Positions 31,016 to 37,852 of a stretch of 37,852 nucleotides of DNA are shown here, in pieces. The notes beneath the pieces were generated by a model. That model did no database searches and was not told the origin of the DNA. It saw only the letters and a list, made by a program, of their open reading frames with translations. The DNA is from JANLYQ01 sp031365725 (lineage in GTDB: Bacteria; Actinomycetota; Actinomycetes; JACCUZ01): contig JANLYQ010000103.1 of the NCBI GenBank assembly GCA_031365725.1, positions 1 to 37,852 on the forward strand, given 5' to 3'. Positions within the stretch are counted from its first letter, which is position 1, and every line of letters begins with the position of its first letter. The position numbers were made by a program, and so were the translations under genes.

Positions 31016-32299
31016 TCAGCGTTCGAACCCAGCGTCAGGGTCGGGCTCGCGGGTCACGTCCGCGCCCAACCGGCGCAGGGCGTCGTCGAAGCCGGGATAG
31101 CCACGGTCCACGTGGAAGATGTCGCTGACGTAGGTCACGCCCTCCCCCACCAGACCGGCCAGGGTGAGGGCCGCGCCGGCCCTGATGTCGCTGGCCCGGA
31201 CAGGGGCACCCGACAGCCGCTCCACTCCGCGTACGACCGCATGATGCCCGTCGGTGCGCACATGGGCACCGAGGCGGGTGAGCTCGCTGGCGAAGACGAA
31301 GCGGCCCTCGAAGATGTTCTCGGTGATCATCGCGGCGCCGTCGGCCACGGCGTTGAGCGCCATGACCAGTGGCTGAAGGTCGGTCGCGAGACCCGGGTAG
31401 GGCAGCGTCACCGCATCGACGGAGGTGGGACGCCGGTCCATCGTGACGCGAAAGCCATCATCGAGCCGCTCGAGCGCGGCTCCGCAGGACACCAGCTTGT
31501 CGAGGGCGATCTCGAGGTGCTCGGCGCGCGCGTGGTGCACGGTGATGTCGCCGCGGGTCATCGCCGCCGCGAAGGCCCAGGTGCCGGCGACGATGCGGTC
31601 CGGCACGATCTCGTGCGTCGTCGGCGACAGGCGGTCGACGCCGTGAACGCTCAGGGTCGAGGTGCCGATGCCGTCGATCTGGGCACCCATCGCGACGAGC
31701 ATCTGGCCCAGGTCGACGATCTCAGGCTCGCGCGCAGCGTTGTCGATCACGGTGGTGCCTCTGGCAAGAACGGCCGCCATGAGGACGTTCTCGGTGGCAC
31801 CGACGCTGGGGAAGTCCAGCCACACGCTGGCGCCGGTCAGACCGTGCGGGGCCTTGGCGACGATATAGCCGTGCTCGCCGGACAGCTCGGCGCCGAGCTT
31901 GCCGAGGCCGGCGATGTGCATGTCGAGCGGGCGGCTGCCGATGGCGTCGCCGCCAGGCATCGCGACCTCTGCCTGACCGCAGCGCACGATCAGCGGACCC
32001 AGCACGCAGATCGACGCGCGGATCTTGCGCACGAGGTCGTAGTCGGCCTGGTGCCCGAGCTCGGCGGGGACGTCGATCGCAACCGTGGCCGCCACCAGGT
32101 CGACGTCGACCTGGCAGCCGAGCCGGCGCAGCAGCTCGGCCATGATCTCGACGTCCACGATGGCGGGCACGTTGCTGAGAGTCGTGCGACCCTCGGCGAG
32201 CAGGGCGGCGGCCATCACCTTCAGCACGCTGTTCTTCGCGCCGCTCACCCGCACCTCGCCGACGAGCCTGGCGCCGCCGACGACCCGGAACCTCTCCAT
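31016..32299 (-). CDS. murA: UDP-N-acetylglucosamine 1-carboxyvinyltransferase with Asp in place of the catalytic Cys
   Basis: 427 residues from ATG 32299; the upstream in-frame ATGs add only an unusual head. MurA makes the first committed step of peptidoglycan synthesis, adding enolpyruvate to UDP-GlcNAc in the cytoplasm. Lys22 and Asn23 (SGAKNSVLKV) are present. The active loop reads VAMPGGDAIGSRPLD with Asp118 where E. coli has Cys115, the residue attacked by fosfomycin. The same Asp form is known in Mycobacterium tuberculosis and makes the enzyme resistant to the drug. It is divergent from the cobalamin adenosyltransferase with about 40 bases between starts. Confidence 0.94.
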   Translation of the reverse strand: MERFRVVGGARLVGEVRVSGAKNSVLKVMAAALLAEGRTTLSNVPAIVDVEIMAELLRRLGCQVDVDLVAATVAIDVPAELGHQADYDLVRKIRASICVLGPLIVRCGQAEVAMPGGDAIGSRPLDMHIAGLGKLGAELSGEHGYIVAKAPHGLTGASVWLDFPSVGATENVLMAAVLARGTTVIDNAAREPEIVDLGQMLVAMGAQIDGIGTSTLSVHGVDRLSPTTHEIVPDRIVAGTWAFAAAMTRGDITVHHARAEHLEIALDKLVSCGAALERLDDGFRVTMDRRPTSVDAVTLPYPGLATDLQPLVMALNAVADGAAMITENIFEGRFVFASELTRLGAHVRTDGHHAVVRGVERLSGAPVRASDIRAGAALTLAGLVGEGVTYVSDIFHVDRGYPGFDDALRRLGADVTREPDPDAGFER

Positions 32300-32342
32300 G
32301 GTCCGCATCGTAAGGTCGCGGCGCTCGCCTATCCTCATCGCC

Positions 32343-32915
32343 ATGGTCAACCTCACCCGTATCTACACCCGCACCGGCGACGACGGCCACACCGGCTTCG
32401 GCGGCCGGGGGCGCATCAGCAAGAACGACCCCCGACTCGAGGCGTACGCCGACTGCGACGAGGCCGGTGCGTTCCTCGGGGTGGCCCTGGCGTCGGGCTC
32501 GCTGGGCGCCGACGTGGTCGAGGTGCTGGTCCGGGTGCAGAACGACCTGTTCGACGTGGGCGCCGACCTCTGCACGCCCATCGAGGCGGCCCCGGCCTAC
32601 GAGCCGCTGCGGATCGTGCAGGGGCAGGTCGACGCGCTGGAGCGCGAGATCGACCGGTTCAACGAGCCCCTCGAGCCGCTGCGGTCCTTCGTGCTGGCCG
32701 GCGGCACGCCCGGCGCTGCGCACCTGCACGTCGCGCGCACCGTCGTACGCCGCGCGGAACGGGCCACCTGGCGCGCGGTCGAGACGCACCCGGACACCGT
32801 CAGCCCGCTGACCGCGACCTACCTCAACAGGCTCTCGGACCTGCTCTTCGTCCTGGCCCGGCACGCCAACCGCGAGGTCGGCGACGTGCTGTGGGTCCCC
32901 GGCGCCAACCGCTGA
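32343..32915 (+). CDS. PduO-type cob(I)alamin adenosyltransferase
   Basis: 190 residues from ATG 32343. Signature segments: TRTGDDGHTGFGGRGRISKN near the N-terminus (ATP site), LVRVQNDLFDVGADL in the first helix pair, SFVLAGGTPGAAHLHVARTV and LNRLSDLLFVLAR at the end. These match the PduO/MMAB family, which adds the adenosyl group of ATP to cob(I)alamin to make adenosylcobalamin. That cofactor is needed by the IcmA-type mutase and by any methylmalonyl-CoA mutase. The usual DELNA-like segment is CDEAGAFLG here, a mild variant. It is divergent from murA, as often seen near the ATP synthase operon in actinobacteria. Confidence 0.9.
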   Translation: MVNLTRIYTRTGDDGHTGFGGRGRISKNDPRLEAYADCDEAGAFLGVALASGSLGADVVEVLVRVQNDLFDVGADLCTPIEAAPAYEPLRIVQGQVDALEREIDRFNEPLEPLRSFVLAGGTPGAAHLHVARTVVRRAERATWRAVETHPDTVSPLTATYLNRLSDLLFVLARHANREVGDVLWVPGANR

Positions 32916-32954
32916 CGCCCGACGGCGGACCGCTGCCGGCGCCCCTGGCCGCCG

Positions 32955-33110
32955 AGTGGCGGAATCTGGCTGCTGGGCGTCATCCAGCGGCGGAAACTGG
33001 CTGCCTCACGGGTCGCCGGACGACCAGATTCCGCCACTGGCGAGGCCCGTACCGACCAACACACAGACCCCGTCTCGCGAGAGGCGCCCTGAGCGTGCGG
33101 AAGGTGGCTG
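32955..33110. repeat. Repeat element with 15-bp inverted arms and extra direct copies
   Basis: AGTGGCGGAATCTGG (32955-32969) and CCAGATTCCGCCACT (33024-33038) are exact reverse complements, 54 bases apart. The core GCGGAAnnTGGCTG recurs directly at 32959-32972, 32990-33003 and 33097-33110. It lies in the 225-base gap between convergent genes. It could be an extragenic palindrome family (REP-like) or a bidirectional terminator. Confidence 0.7.
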
Positions 33111-33140
33111 ATTGCCGCTTCTGTGTGTTCCCTGGTACGT

Positions 33141-33623
33141 CTATCCGTGGCTGCCAGCGAGGGCGAGGAGAGCGGCCACCAGCGCGAGGGCCGTGCGTGC
33201 GCGGTCGGCCACGAGCAGTCGCGCGAGCAGGTTGTCGCGCGGACCGGTCAGGGCGGTCCTGGGCAGGGCGGTCCCGGGCAGGGCGGCAGGCTCCGCGTCG
33301 GCCGCGGGAGCACCGAGACGAGAGTGCAGCGGGGCGGCTACGACGGCCGTGACCAGCATCGTCGTGCCCACCGCCAGCAACGATCCGACTTGCAGGGCGG
33401 TCGGTCCGTCGACAAGCACAGACGCGCCGGCGACCAGCAGCAGCCCGTAGACGACCCCGACCACGGGCGTGATCCGACGGGAGTGCAGGGCGTGCTCGAC
33501 CACCCAGCGGTCCGCAGGCACCCGAGCCAGCGCCGGGTAGACCAGCACCGTCACGACCAGCTGGAAGCCCAGGTGCAGCCCGGTCGCAGCCACCAGCGCG
33601 GCGCCGGCGGAGAGGCCAGTCAT
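33141..33623 (-). CDS. Four-helix membrane protein, unknown
   Basis: 160 residues from ATG 33623. Four hydrophobic segments: about 2-30 (LSAGAALVAATGLHLGFQLV and on), 52-70 (TPVVGVVYGLLLVAGASVLV), 76-96 (ALQVGSLLAVGTTMLVTAVV) and 143-157. The loop SRRITPVVG and a conserved-looking His pair near 45-47 are the only polar features. The layout resembles small DUF1772-like membrane proteins, but I cannot name it with confidence. A set of palindromic ACCGGTGAC sites lies upstream, between this gene and the DUF2550 gene. Confidence 0.65.
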   Translation of the reverse strand: MTGLSAGAALVAATGLHLGFQLVVTVLVYPALARVPADRWVVEHALHSRRITPVVGVVYGLLLVAGASVLVDGPTALQVGSLLAVGTTMLVTAVVAAPLHSRLGAPAADAEPAALPGTALPRTALTGPRDNLLARLLVADRARTALALVAALLALAGSHG

Positions 33624-33644
33624 AGCAGCAGCACGCCAGATCCA

Positions 33645-33688
33645 TGACCGGTCACCGGTGACGTGACGGCTGACCCGAGACCGGTGAC
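33645..33688. promoter_or_regulatory. Overlapping ACCGGTGAC palindromes upstream of the membrane gene
   Basis: TGACCGGTCA (33645-33654) and GTCACCGGTGAC (33651-33662) are perfect overlapping palindromes, and ACCGGTGAC recurs at about 33680. They lie 22-65 bases before the ATG at 33623, where an operator is expected. The binding protein is unknown. Confidence 0.5.
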
Positions 33689-33702
33689 ACCGCCCGGCCC
33701 CA

Positions 33703-34137
33703 TCACGTCCTCGGCATGCCCGGCGGCGACGACTCGAGCCAGGCGAGGAAGCCGGTCAACGTGTCCGGACCCATCGCCAGCTCGACCGGACCGGAAGCGT
33801 CCCGACACCGCACGACCACCGCTCCGGCTAGCAGAGCGAACGTTTCCGGCCCACGGGGGTCGCGACGGTCGAGCACGTGCAAGTCGCGCCGGCTGAGCTG
33901 ACGCCGCGGCCGCAGAGCGAGGGAGAACACGCGGTACCACTGCAAGTGCTCGCCGCGGTAGCGGCCGATGCCCAGCACCCAGCCCTTGCCCTGCGTTGCA
34001 TCGCGCAGCCGCATGCTGCAGTCGAACGTGCCGCCCTGCCGGCTGATCAGCCGCCGCCGCAGCACCAGCAAACCCAGACACACCAACGCGAGGGCAATCA
34101 ACACCCCGAGGACGTCGAGCAGGACGACGAGGCTCAC
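33703..34137 (-). CDS. DUF2550 family membrane-anchored protein
   Basis: 144 residues from GTG 34137. One N-terminal membrane helix (about 4-26, VVLLDVLGVLIALALVCLGL) is followed by RRRLISRQGGTFDCSMR, then GKGWVLGIGRYRGEHLQWYR with FSLALRPRRQLSRRDL, and ends in GPVELAMGPDTLTGFLAWLE. This is the DUF2550 pattern, found next to atpC in many actinobacteria. Function is unknown; the position suggests cotranscription with the ATP synthase genes. The start lies 17 bases after the atpC stop. Confidence 0.9.
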   Translation of the reverse strand: MSLVVLLDVLGVLIALALVCLGLLVLRRRLISRQGGTFDCSMRLRDATQGKGWVLGIGRYRGEHLQWYRVFSLALRPRRQLSRRDLHVLDRRDPRGPETFALLAGAVVVRCRDASGPVELAMGPDTLTGFLAWLESSPPGMPRT

Positions 34138-34154
34138 GCCGCCCGATCCACCGG

Positions 34155-34568
34155 CTAGTTGGCCATGCCGTGGGCGCGGATGCGGGCCTCGGCCCGGCGC
34201 TGTGCCGCGAGGGAGCTGTCGTCCTCGGAGCCGCGGGCGGCTTCGAGGTCCTGCTCGGCAGCAGCCAGGTCGATGTCGCCCGCCAGGTCCGCCTCCTCGG
34301 CGAGGATGCCCACCCGGTTGTCGGCGACCGAGAGGAAGCCGCCGTGCACGACCGCCACGACGGGCTCACCCGACTCCTGCCGGATCAGCACCGCGCCGTT
34401 GACCAACGTGCCGAGCAACGGCGCGTGGTGCGGCAGGATGCCGACCTCGCCGTCGCTCGTACGAGCGATCACCATGGTGGCCTGACCGGTCCACACGGTG
34501 CGGTCGGCGGCAACCAGCTCGACCTCGATCAGGTCGCTGCCGGCGTCGCTGCCGTTGATGTCAGCCAT
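34155..34568 (-). CDS. atpC: F1F0 ATP synthase epsilon subunit
   Basis: 137 residues from ATG 34568, overlapping the atpD stop by eight bases. The N-terminal beta-sandwich IEVELVAADRTVWTGQATMV, then GEVGILPHHAPLLGTLVNGA and VVAVVHGGFLSVADNRVGIL is intact, followed by a helical hairpin (EEADLAGDIDLAAAEQDLEA) and a short Arg/Ala-rich end. The subunit sits at the foot of the rotor and inhibits ATP hydrolysis. Last ATP synthase gene of the operon, followed by DUF2550. Confidence 0.95.
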   Translation of the reverse strand: MADINGSDAGSDLIEVELVAADRTVWTGQATMVIARTSDGEVGILPHHAPLLGTLVNGAVLIRQESGEPVVAVVHGGFLSVADNRVGILAEEADLAGDIDLAAAEQDLEAARGSEDDSSLAAQRRAEARIRAHGMAN

Positions 34569-36027
34569 TTTTCGCCAGTTCCTTGGCCTTGGCCTCGACG
34601 TCCTCGAGTCCGCCGCACATGAAGAACGCCTGCTCGGGGATGTGGTCGTACTCGCCCTCGGCTAGCTTCTTGAACGCGTCGATCGTCTCGTCGAGCGGGA
34701 CGAAGGATCCCTCGAGGCCGGTGAACGCCTTGGCCACGAAGGTGTTCTGGGACAGGAAGCGCTGGATGCGACGGGCCCGCTGGACGAGGATCTTGTCCTC
34801 TTCGGAGAGCTCGTCGATGCCGAGGATCGCGATGATGTCCTGCAGGTCCTTGTAGCGCTGCAGGATCTCCTTGGTGCGCGCGGCGACGCGGTAGTGGTCC
34901 TCGGAGATGTAGCGCGGGTCGAGGATGCGCGAGGTCGAGTCCAGCGGGTCCACCGCGGGGTAGATGCCCAGCTCGGAGATCGGCCTCGAGAGCACCGTGG
35001 TGGCGTCCAGGTGGGCGAATGTCGTGTGCGGCGCAGGGTCGGTCACGTCGTCGGCCGGGATGTAGATGGCCTGGATCGAGGTGATCGAGTGACCACGGGT
35101 CGAGGTGATGCGCTCCTGCAGGAGACCCATCTCATCGGCCAGCGTGGGCTGGTAGCCGACGGCAGAGGGCATGCGGCCCAGCAGGGTCGACACCTCGGAC
35201 CCGGCCTGGGTGAAGCGGAAGATGTTGTCGATGAACAGCAGCACGTCCTGCTTCTGCACGTCACGGAAGTACTCCGCCATCGTCAGCGCCGCAAGCGCCA
35301 CCCGTAGCCGGGTGCCCGGCGGCTCGTCCATCTGGCCGAAGACGAGAGCGGTCTTCTCGATGACGCCGGTCTCGGTCATCTCGGCGATGAGGTCGTTGCC
35401 CTCGCGGGTGCGCTCCCCGACGCCGGCGAACACCGACACACCACCGAAGTTCTCGGCGACGCGGTAGATCATCTCCTGGATGAGCACGGTCTTGCCGACG
35501 CCCGCTCCGCCGAAGAGGCCGATCTTGCCGCCGAGGACGTAGGGCGTGAGCAGGTCGATGACCTTGATACCGGTGGTGAACATCTCGGTCTTCGGCTCGA
35601 GCTGGTCGAATGCCGGTGCCTTGCGGTGGATCTCCCACCGCTCCTTGATGTCGAGCTCGGACTCGTCCACGTCCAGCGGCTTGCCGAGGGTGTTGAACAC
35701 ATGCCCCTTGGTCACGTCGCCGACGGGCACGGTGATCGCGCTACCGGTGTCAGTGACCTCGGCGCCGCGGACGAGGCCGTCGGTCGGCTCCATCGAGATG
35801 GCGCGCACGAGGCTGTCACCCAGGTGCTGGGCAACCTCGAGGGTGAGCATCTTGTCCTCGCCCGCGAGCGTCACGTGGACGGTGAGGGCGTTGTAGATCT
35901 CCGGCATGGTGTCGACGCTGAACTCCACGTCGACGACCGGCCCGATCACGCGGGCGACCCGGCCGGTGCCCGGCGTCGTGTCGGCTGCGCCCGTCGTGGG
36001 CTCAGTGTTCTCGGCTACTGCAGTCAT
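34561..36027 (-). CDS. atpD: F1F0 ATP synthase beta subunit
   Basis: 488 residues from ATG 36027, one base after the atpG stop; GGGAG precedes it. The catalytic nucleotide site is intact: Walker A GGAGVGKT at 173-180, GVGERTREGND with the catalytic Glu, Walker B LLFIDNIFRFTQ, and the DELSEED-type stretch IDELSEEDKILVQRARRIQR that contacts the gamma shaft. The N-terminal 22 residues are a short extra leader (MTAVAENTEPTTGAADT) common in actinobacteria. It makes ATP in F1 on the cytoplasmic face. It overlaps atpC by eight bases. Confidence 0.97.
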   Translation of the reverse strand: MTAVAENTEPTTGAADTTPGTGRVARVIGPVVDVEFSVDTMPEIYNALTVHVTLAGEDKMLTLEVAQHLGDSLVRAISMEPTDGLVRGAEVTDTGSAITVPVGDVTKGHVFNTLGKPLDVDESELDIKERWEIHRKAPAFDQLEPKTEMFTTGIKVIDLLTPYVLGGKIGLFGGAGVGKTVLIQEMIYRVAENFGGVSVFAGVGERTREGNDLIAEMTETGVIEKTALVFGQMDEPPGTRLRVALAALTMAEYFRDVQKQDVLLFIDNIFRFTQAGSEVSTLLGRMPSAVGYQPTLADEMGLLQERITSTRGHSITSIQAIYIPADDVTDPAPHTTFAHLDATTVLSRPISELGIYPAVDPLDSTSRILDPRYISEDHYRVAARTKEILQRYKDLQDIIAILGIDELSEEDKILVQRARRIQRFLSQNTFVAKAFTGLEGSFVPLDETIDAFKKLAEGEYDHIPEQAFFMCGGLEDVEAKAKELAKNG

Positions 36028-36028
36028 G

Positions 36029-36961
36029 TCACTCACTCCCGGCGTTGGCACTGGCGAGCGCGTCCGCGCCACCGACGATCTCTGTGATCTCTTGGGTGAT
36101 CTCGGCCTGTCGGGCCGCGTTGGCCATGCGTGTGTAGGTCTTGATGAGCTCGGTCGCGTTGTCGGTCGCGGACTTCATCGCGCGACGACGAGCTGCCAGC
36201 TCGGAGGCTGCGCCCTGCAGCAACGCGTTGTAGACCCGGCTCTCGACGTAGCGCGGCAGCAGCGAGTCGAGCACTGCCTCCGCGGAGGGCTCGAACTCGT
36301 ACAGCGGCAACGCCCCTCCCTCGGGCTCTTCCTCGGTCTCCTCGATCTCCAGCGGCAGCAGCCGCCGGGTCACGGTCTTCTGGGTGACCATGGAGACGAA
36401 CTGGGTGTAGACGATATGGATCTCGTCGACGCCACCCTCGTCGTTGGGCGTGAGGAAGGCGGAGATGACGGCGTCGGCGACCTCTTTGGCATCGTTGTAC
36501 GACGGTGCCTCCGAGAATCCGGTCCACTCCCCGGCCATCTCGCGGTTGCGGAACCGGTAGAAGCCCACGCCCTTGCGTCCGACGACGAAGGGCACGATTT
36601 CCTTTCCCTGCTCGCGCAGCAGCCCGGAGAGCCGCTCCCCTTCCTTGATGGCATTGGAGGAGTAGGCACCGGCCAGCCCGCGGTCGCTGGTGACGAGCAG
36701 CAGCGCCGCCCGGCCCGGTCCGGGGTCGGCATCGGTCTCGGTGGCAGGCCTGGAGCGGGTCAACGGGTGGTCGACATCGCTGAAGGAGGTGACCGCAGTC
36801 ACGGCCCGGGTGATCGCCTCGGCGTACGGCGTGGACTCGGCGACCCGCTGCTGCGCCTTGACGATGCGCGAGGCAGCGATGAGCTCCATCGCCTTGGTGA
36901 TCTTCTTGGTCGCGTTCACCGACCTGATGCGTCGGCGGTAGACCCGCAGCTGGGCACCCAT
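36029..36961 (-). CDS. atpG: F1F0 ATP synthase gamma subunit
   Basis: 310 residues from ATG 36961, three bases after the atpA stop. The N-terminal helix GAQLRVYRRRIRSVNATKKI and the C-terminal helix from LLPRYVESRVYNALLQGAAS to TDNATELIKTYTRMANAARQ form the coiled shaft that turns inside the catalytic ring. The central Rossmann-like part has LLLVTSDRGLAGAYSSNAIK. An acidic insertion EIEETEEEPEGG before the C-terminal helix is a lineage-type loop. The subunit transmits rotation from F0 to F1. Confidence 0.96.
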   Translation of the reverse strand: MGAQLRVYRRRIRSVNATKKITKAMELIAASRIVKAQQRVAESTPYAEAITRAVTAVTSFSDVDHPLTRSRPATETDADPGPGRAALLLVTSDRGLAGAYSSNAIKEGERLSGLLREQGKEIVPFVVGRKGVGFYRFRNREMAGEWTGFSEAPSYNDAKEVADAVISAFLTPNDEGGVDEIHIVYTQFVSMVTQKTVTRRLLPLEIEETEEEPEGGALPLYEFEPSAEAVLDSLLPRYVESRVYNALLQGAASELAARRRAMKSATDNATELIKTYTRMANAARQAEITQEITEIVGGADALASANAGSE

Positions 36962-36964
36962 GGG

Positions 36965-37852
36965 CTAGTTCTGCTTCGCCGGCTTGCGGACGTGCTTCTT
37001 GATGGTCTCCTGCTCGACCTCGTCGGCCTTCATCGACTCGACCGGCTCGTCGTTGACCAGCAGCTCACCTGATGACGTCTCGAACTGCTTCTTGAACGAC
37101 GCCACCGCGTCCTCGAGGGAGGAGACCGTGTCGTCGGAGAGGTCCTTGGACTCGGCCAGGTGGTCGACCAGGCCCTTGTGCTCGCGGCCGAGGTAGTCGA
37201 GCAGCTCGCCCTCGAAGCGGCGGATGTCCTCCAGCGGGACGTCGTCGAGCTTGCCCGTCGTACCGGCCCAGATCGAGATGATCTCGTGCTCGACGGAGAA
37301 CGGGGAGTACTGACCCTGCTTGAGCAGCTCGACCATCCGCGAACCTCGGGCGAGCTGGGCCTTGGAGGCCGCGTCGAGGTCGGAGCCGAAGGCAGCGAAG
37401 GCCTCGAGCTCGCGGTACTGCGCGAGGTCCAGCCGCAACCGACCGGCGACCTTCTTCATGCCCTTGACCTGGGCTGAGCCGCCGACCCGGGAGACGGAGA
37501 CGCCGACGTTGATGGCCGGGCGGACACCGGAGTTGAACAGGTCGGTCTCGAGGAAGCACTGGCCGTCGGTGATGGAGATGCAGTTGGTCGGGATGAACGC
37601 CGAGACATCGTTGCCTTTGGTCTCGATGATCGGCAGACCGGTCATGGAGCCGGCGCCGAGCTCGTCGGAGAGCTTGGCGCAGCGCTCGAGCAGCCGCGAG
37701 TGGAGGTAGAACACGTCACCGGGGTAGGCCTCGCGGCCTGGCGGGCGACGCAGCAGCAGCGACACGGCGCGGTAGGCGTCGGCCTGCTTGGACAGGTCGT
37801 CGAAGACGATCAGGACGTGCTGGCCCTGGTACATCCAGTGCTGGCCGATGGC
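36965..37852 (-). CDS. atpA: F1F0 ATP synthase alpha subunit, C-terminal part (partial)
   Basis: 295 residues, open at the window edge; the N-terminal beta barrel and Walker A are missing from view. Visible: FDDLSKQADAYRAVSLLLRR, GDVFYLHSRLLERCAKLS, and RPAINVGVSVSRVGG with the arginine that reaches into the catalytic site of the beta subunit. The C-terminus goes beyond the usual end with ETSSGELLVNDEPVESMKA, then QETIKKHVRKPAKQN: about 35 extra residues with a basic end. A similar extension in mycobacteria is reported to suppress ATP hydrolysis. First visible gene of the atpA-atpG-atpD-atpC run. Confidence 0.96.
   Translation of the reverse strand, partial: AIGQHWMYQGQHVLIVFDDLSKQADAYRAVSLLLRRPPGREAYPGDVFYLHSRLLERCAKLSDELGAGSMTGLPIIETKGNDVSAFIPTNCISITDGQCFLETDLFNSGVRPAINVGVSVSRVGGSAQVKGMKKVAGRLRLDLAQYRELEAFAAFGSDLDAASKAQLARGSRMVELLKQGQYSPFSVEHEIISIWAGTTGKLDDVPLEDIRRFEGELLDYLGREHKGLVDHLAESKDLSDDTVSSLEDAVASFKKQFETSSGELLVNDEPVESMKADEVEQETIKKHVRKPAKQN

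Noticed and set aside
31112..33352. 746-residue plus-strand frame over murA and the adenosyltransferase
   Set aside because: Runs antisense to a clear murA and out of frame over the adenosyltransferase; composition is that of a shadow.

Overview
The window is about 38 kb of very GC-rich chromosome from an actinobacterium. The GC-loaded third codon positions, frequent GTG starts, a NucS-type mismatch endonuclease, a mycothiol-dependent-type (MDMPI/DinB) enzyme, DUF2550 next to atpC, an Asp-type MurA and the atpA-atpG-atpD-atpC order all point there. Several genes look leaderless. A Micrococcales or Nocardioides-like lineage is possible, but I cannot fix the genus from sequence alone. I see no rRNA, tRNA, insertion sequence, phage gene or CRISPR array.

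Layout. (1) 1-315 is the tail of glgB, followed by about 730 gene-free bases with a perfect inverted repeat, a short tandem array and a structured leader. (2) 1043-2928 is a surface-protein pair: a TasA-like secreted protein and a SipW-type signal peptidase whose own C-terminus looks like a SipW substrate. (3) 2908-4389 holds a thioredoxin/TPR co-chaperone and a DUF1003 membrane protein. (4) 4386-10784 is an acyl-CoA/B12 block: an IcmA-type mutase, the MeaB GTPase, a thiolase and methylmalonyl-CoA epimerase, interrupted by an ECF sigma factor coupled to a Pro/Thr-tailed membrane protein. (5) 10920-14939 has two long DivIVA/FilP-like coiled-coil proteins and an AI-2E-family membrane protein with its own coiled-coil head. 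(6) 14969-15612 is a VapBC toxin-antitoxin pair. (7) 15715-21201 is mixed: MFS transporter, serine hydrolase, 3-hydroxyacyl-CoA dehydrogenase coupled to a small CxxC protein, STAS protein, TetR regulator and MDMPI-fold enzyme. (8) 21226-25468 has nucS, a tiny very basic protein missed by length cut-offs, an ArsR-MFS operon with a perfect 12-bp-arm operator, and a secreted nuclease with two lamin-tail domains. (9) 25515-30868 has a D-amino-acid oxidase, another MFS transporter, a STAS protein with Thr at the phospho-Ser site, a 3-hydroxybutyryl-CoA dehydrogenase and small hypotheticals. (10) 31016-37852 holds murA, a PduO-type cobalamin adenosyltransferase, two small membrane proteins, and atpC-atpD-atpG-atpA (atpA cut by the window edge).

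How the parts fit. The mutase, MeaB, epimerase, thiolase and cobalamin adenosyltransferase form a functional set for adenosylcobalamin-dependent short-chain acyl-CoA rearrangement, with two hydroxyacyl-CoA dehydrogenases nearby. The peptidase and TasA-like protein form an export pair. The coiled-coil proteins plus the AI-2E protein look like a polar or cell-envelope scaffold operon.

The least-explained parts are the peptidase with a built-in SipW-type signal, the structured leader before the TasA-like gene, the 59-residue basic protein, the coiled-coil/AI-2E trio, and several non-coding repeat arrays, three of which contain 9-base periodicity.
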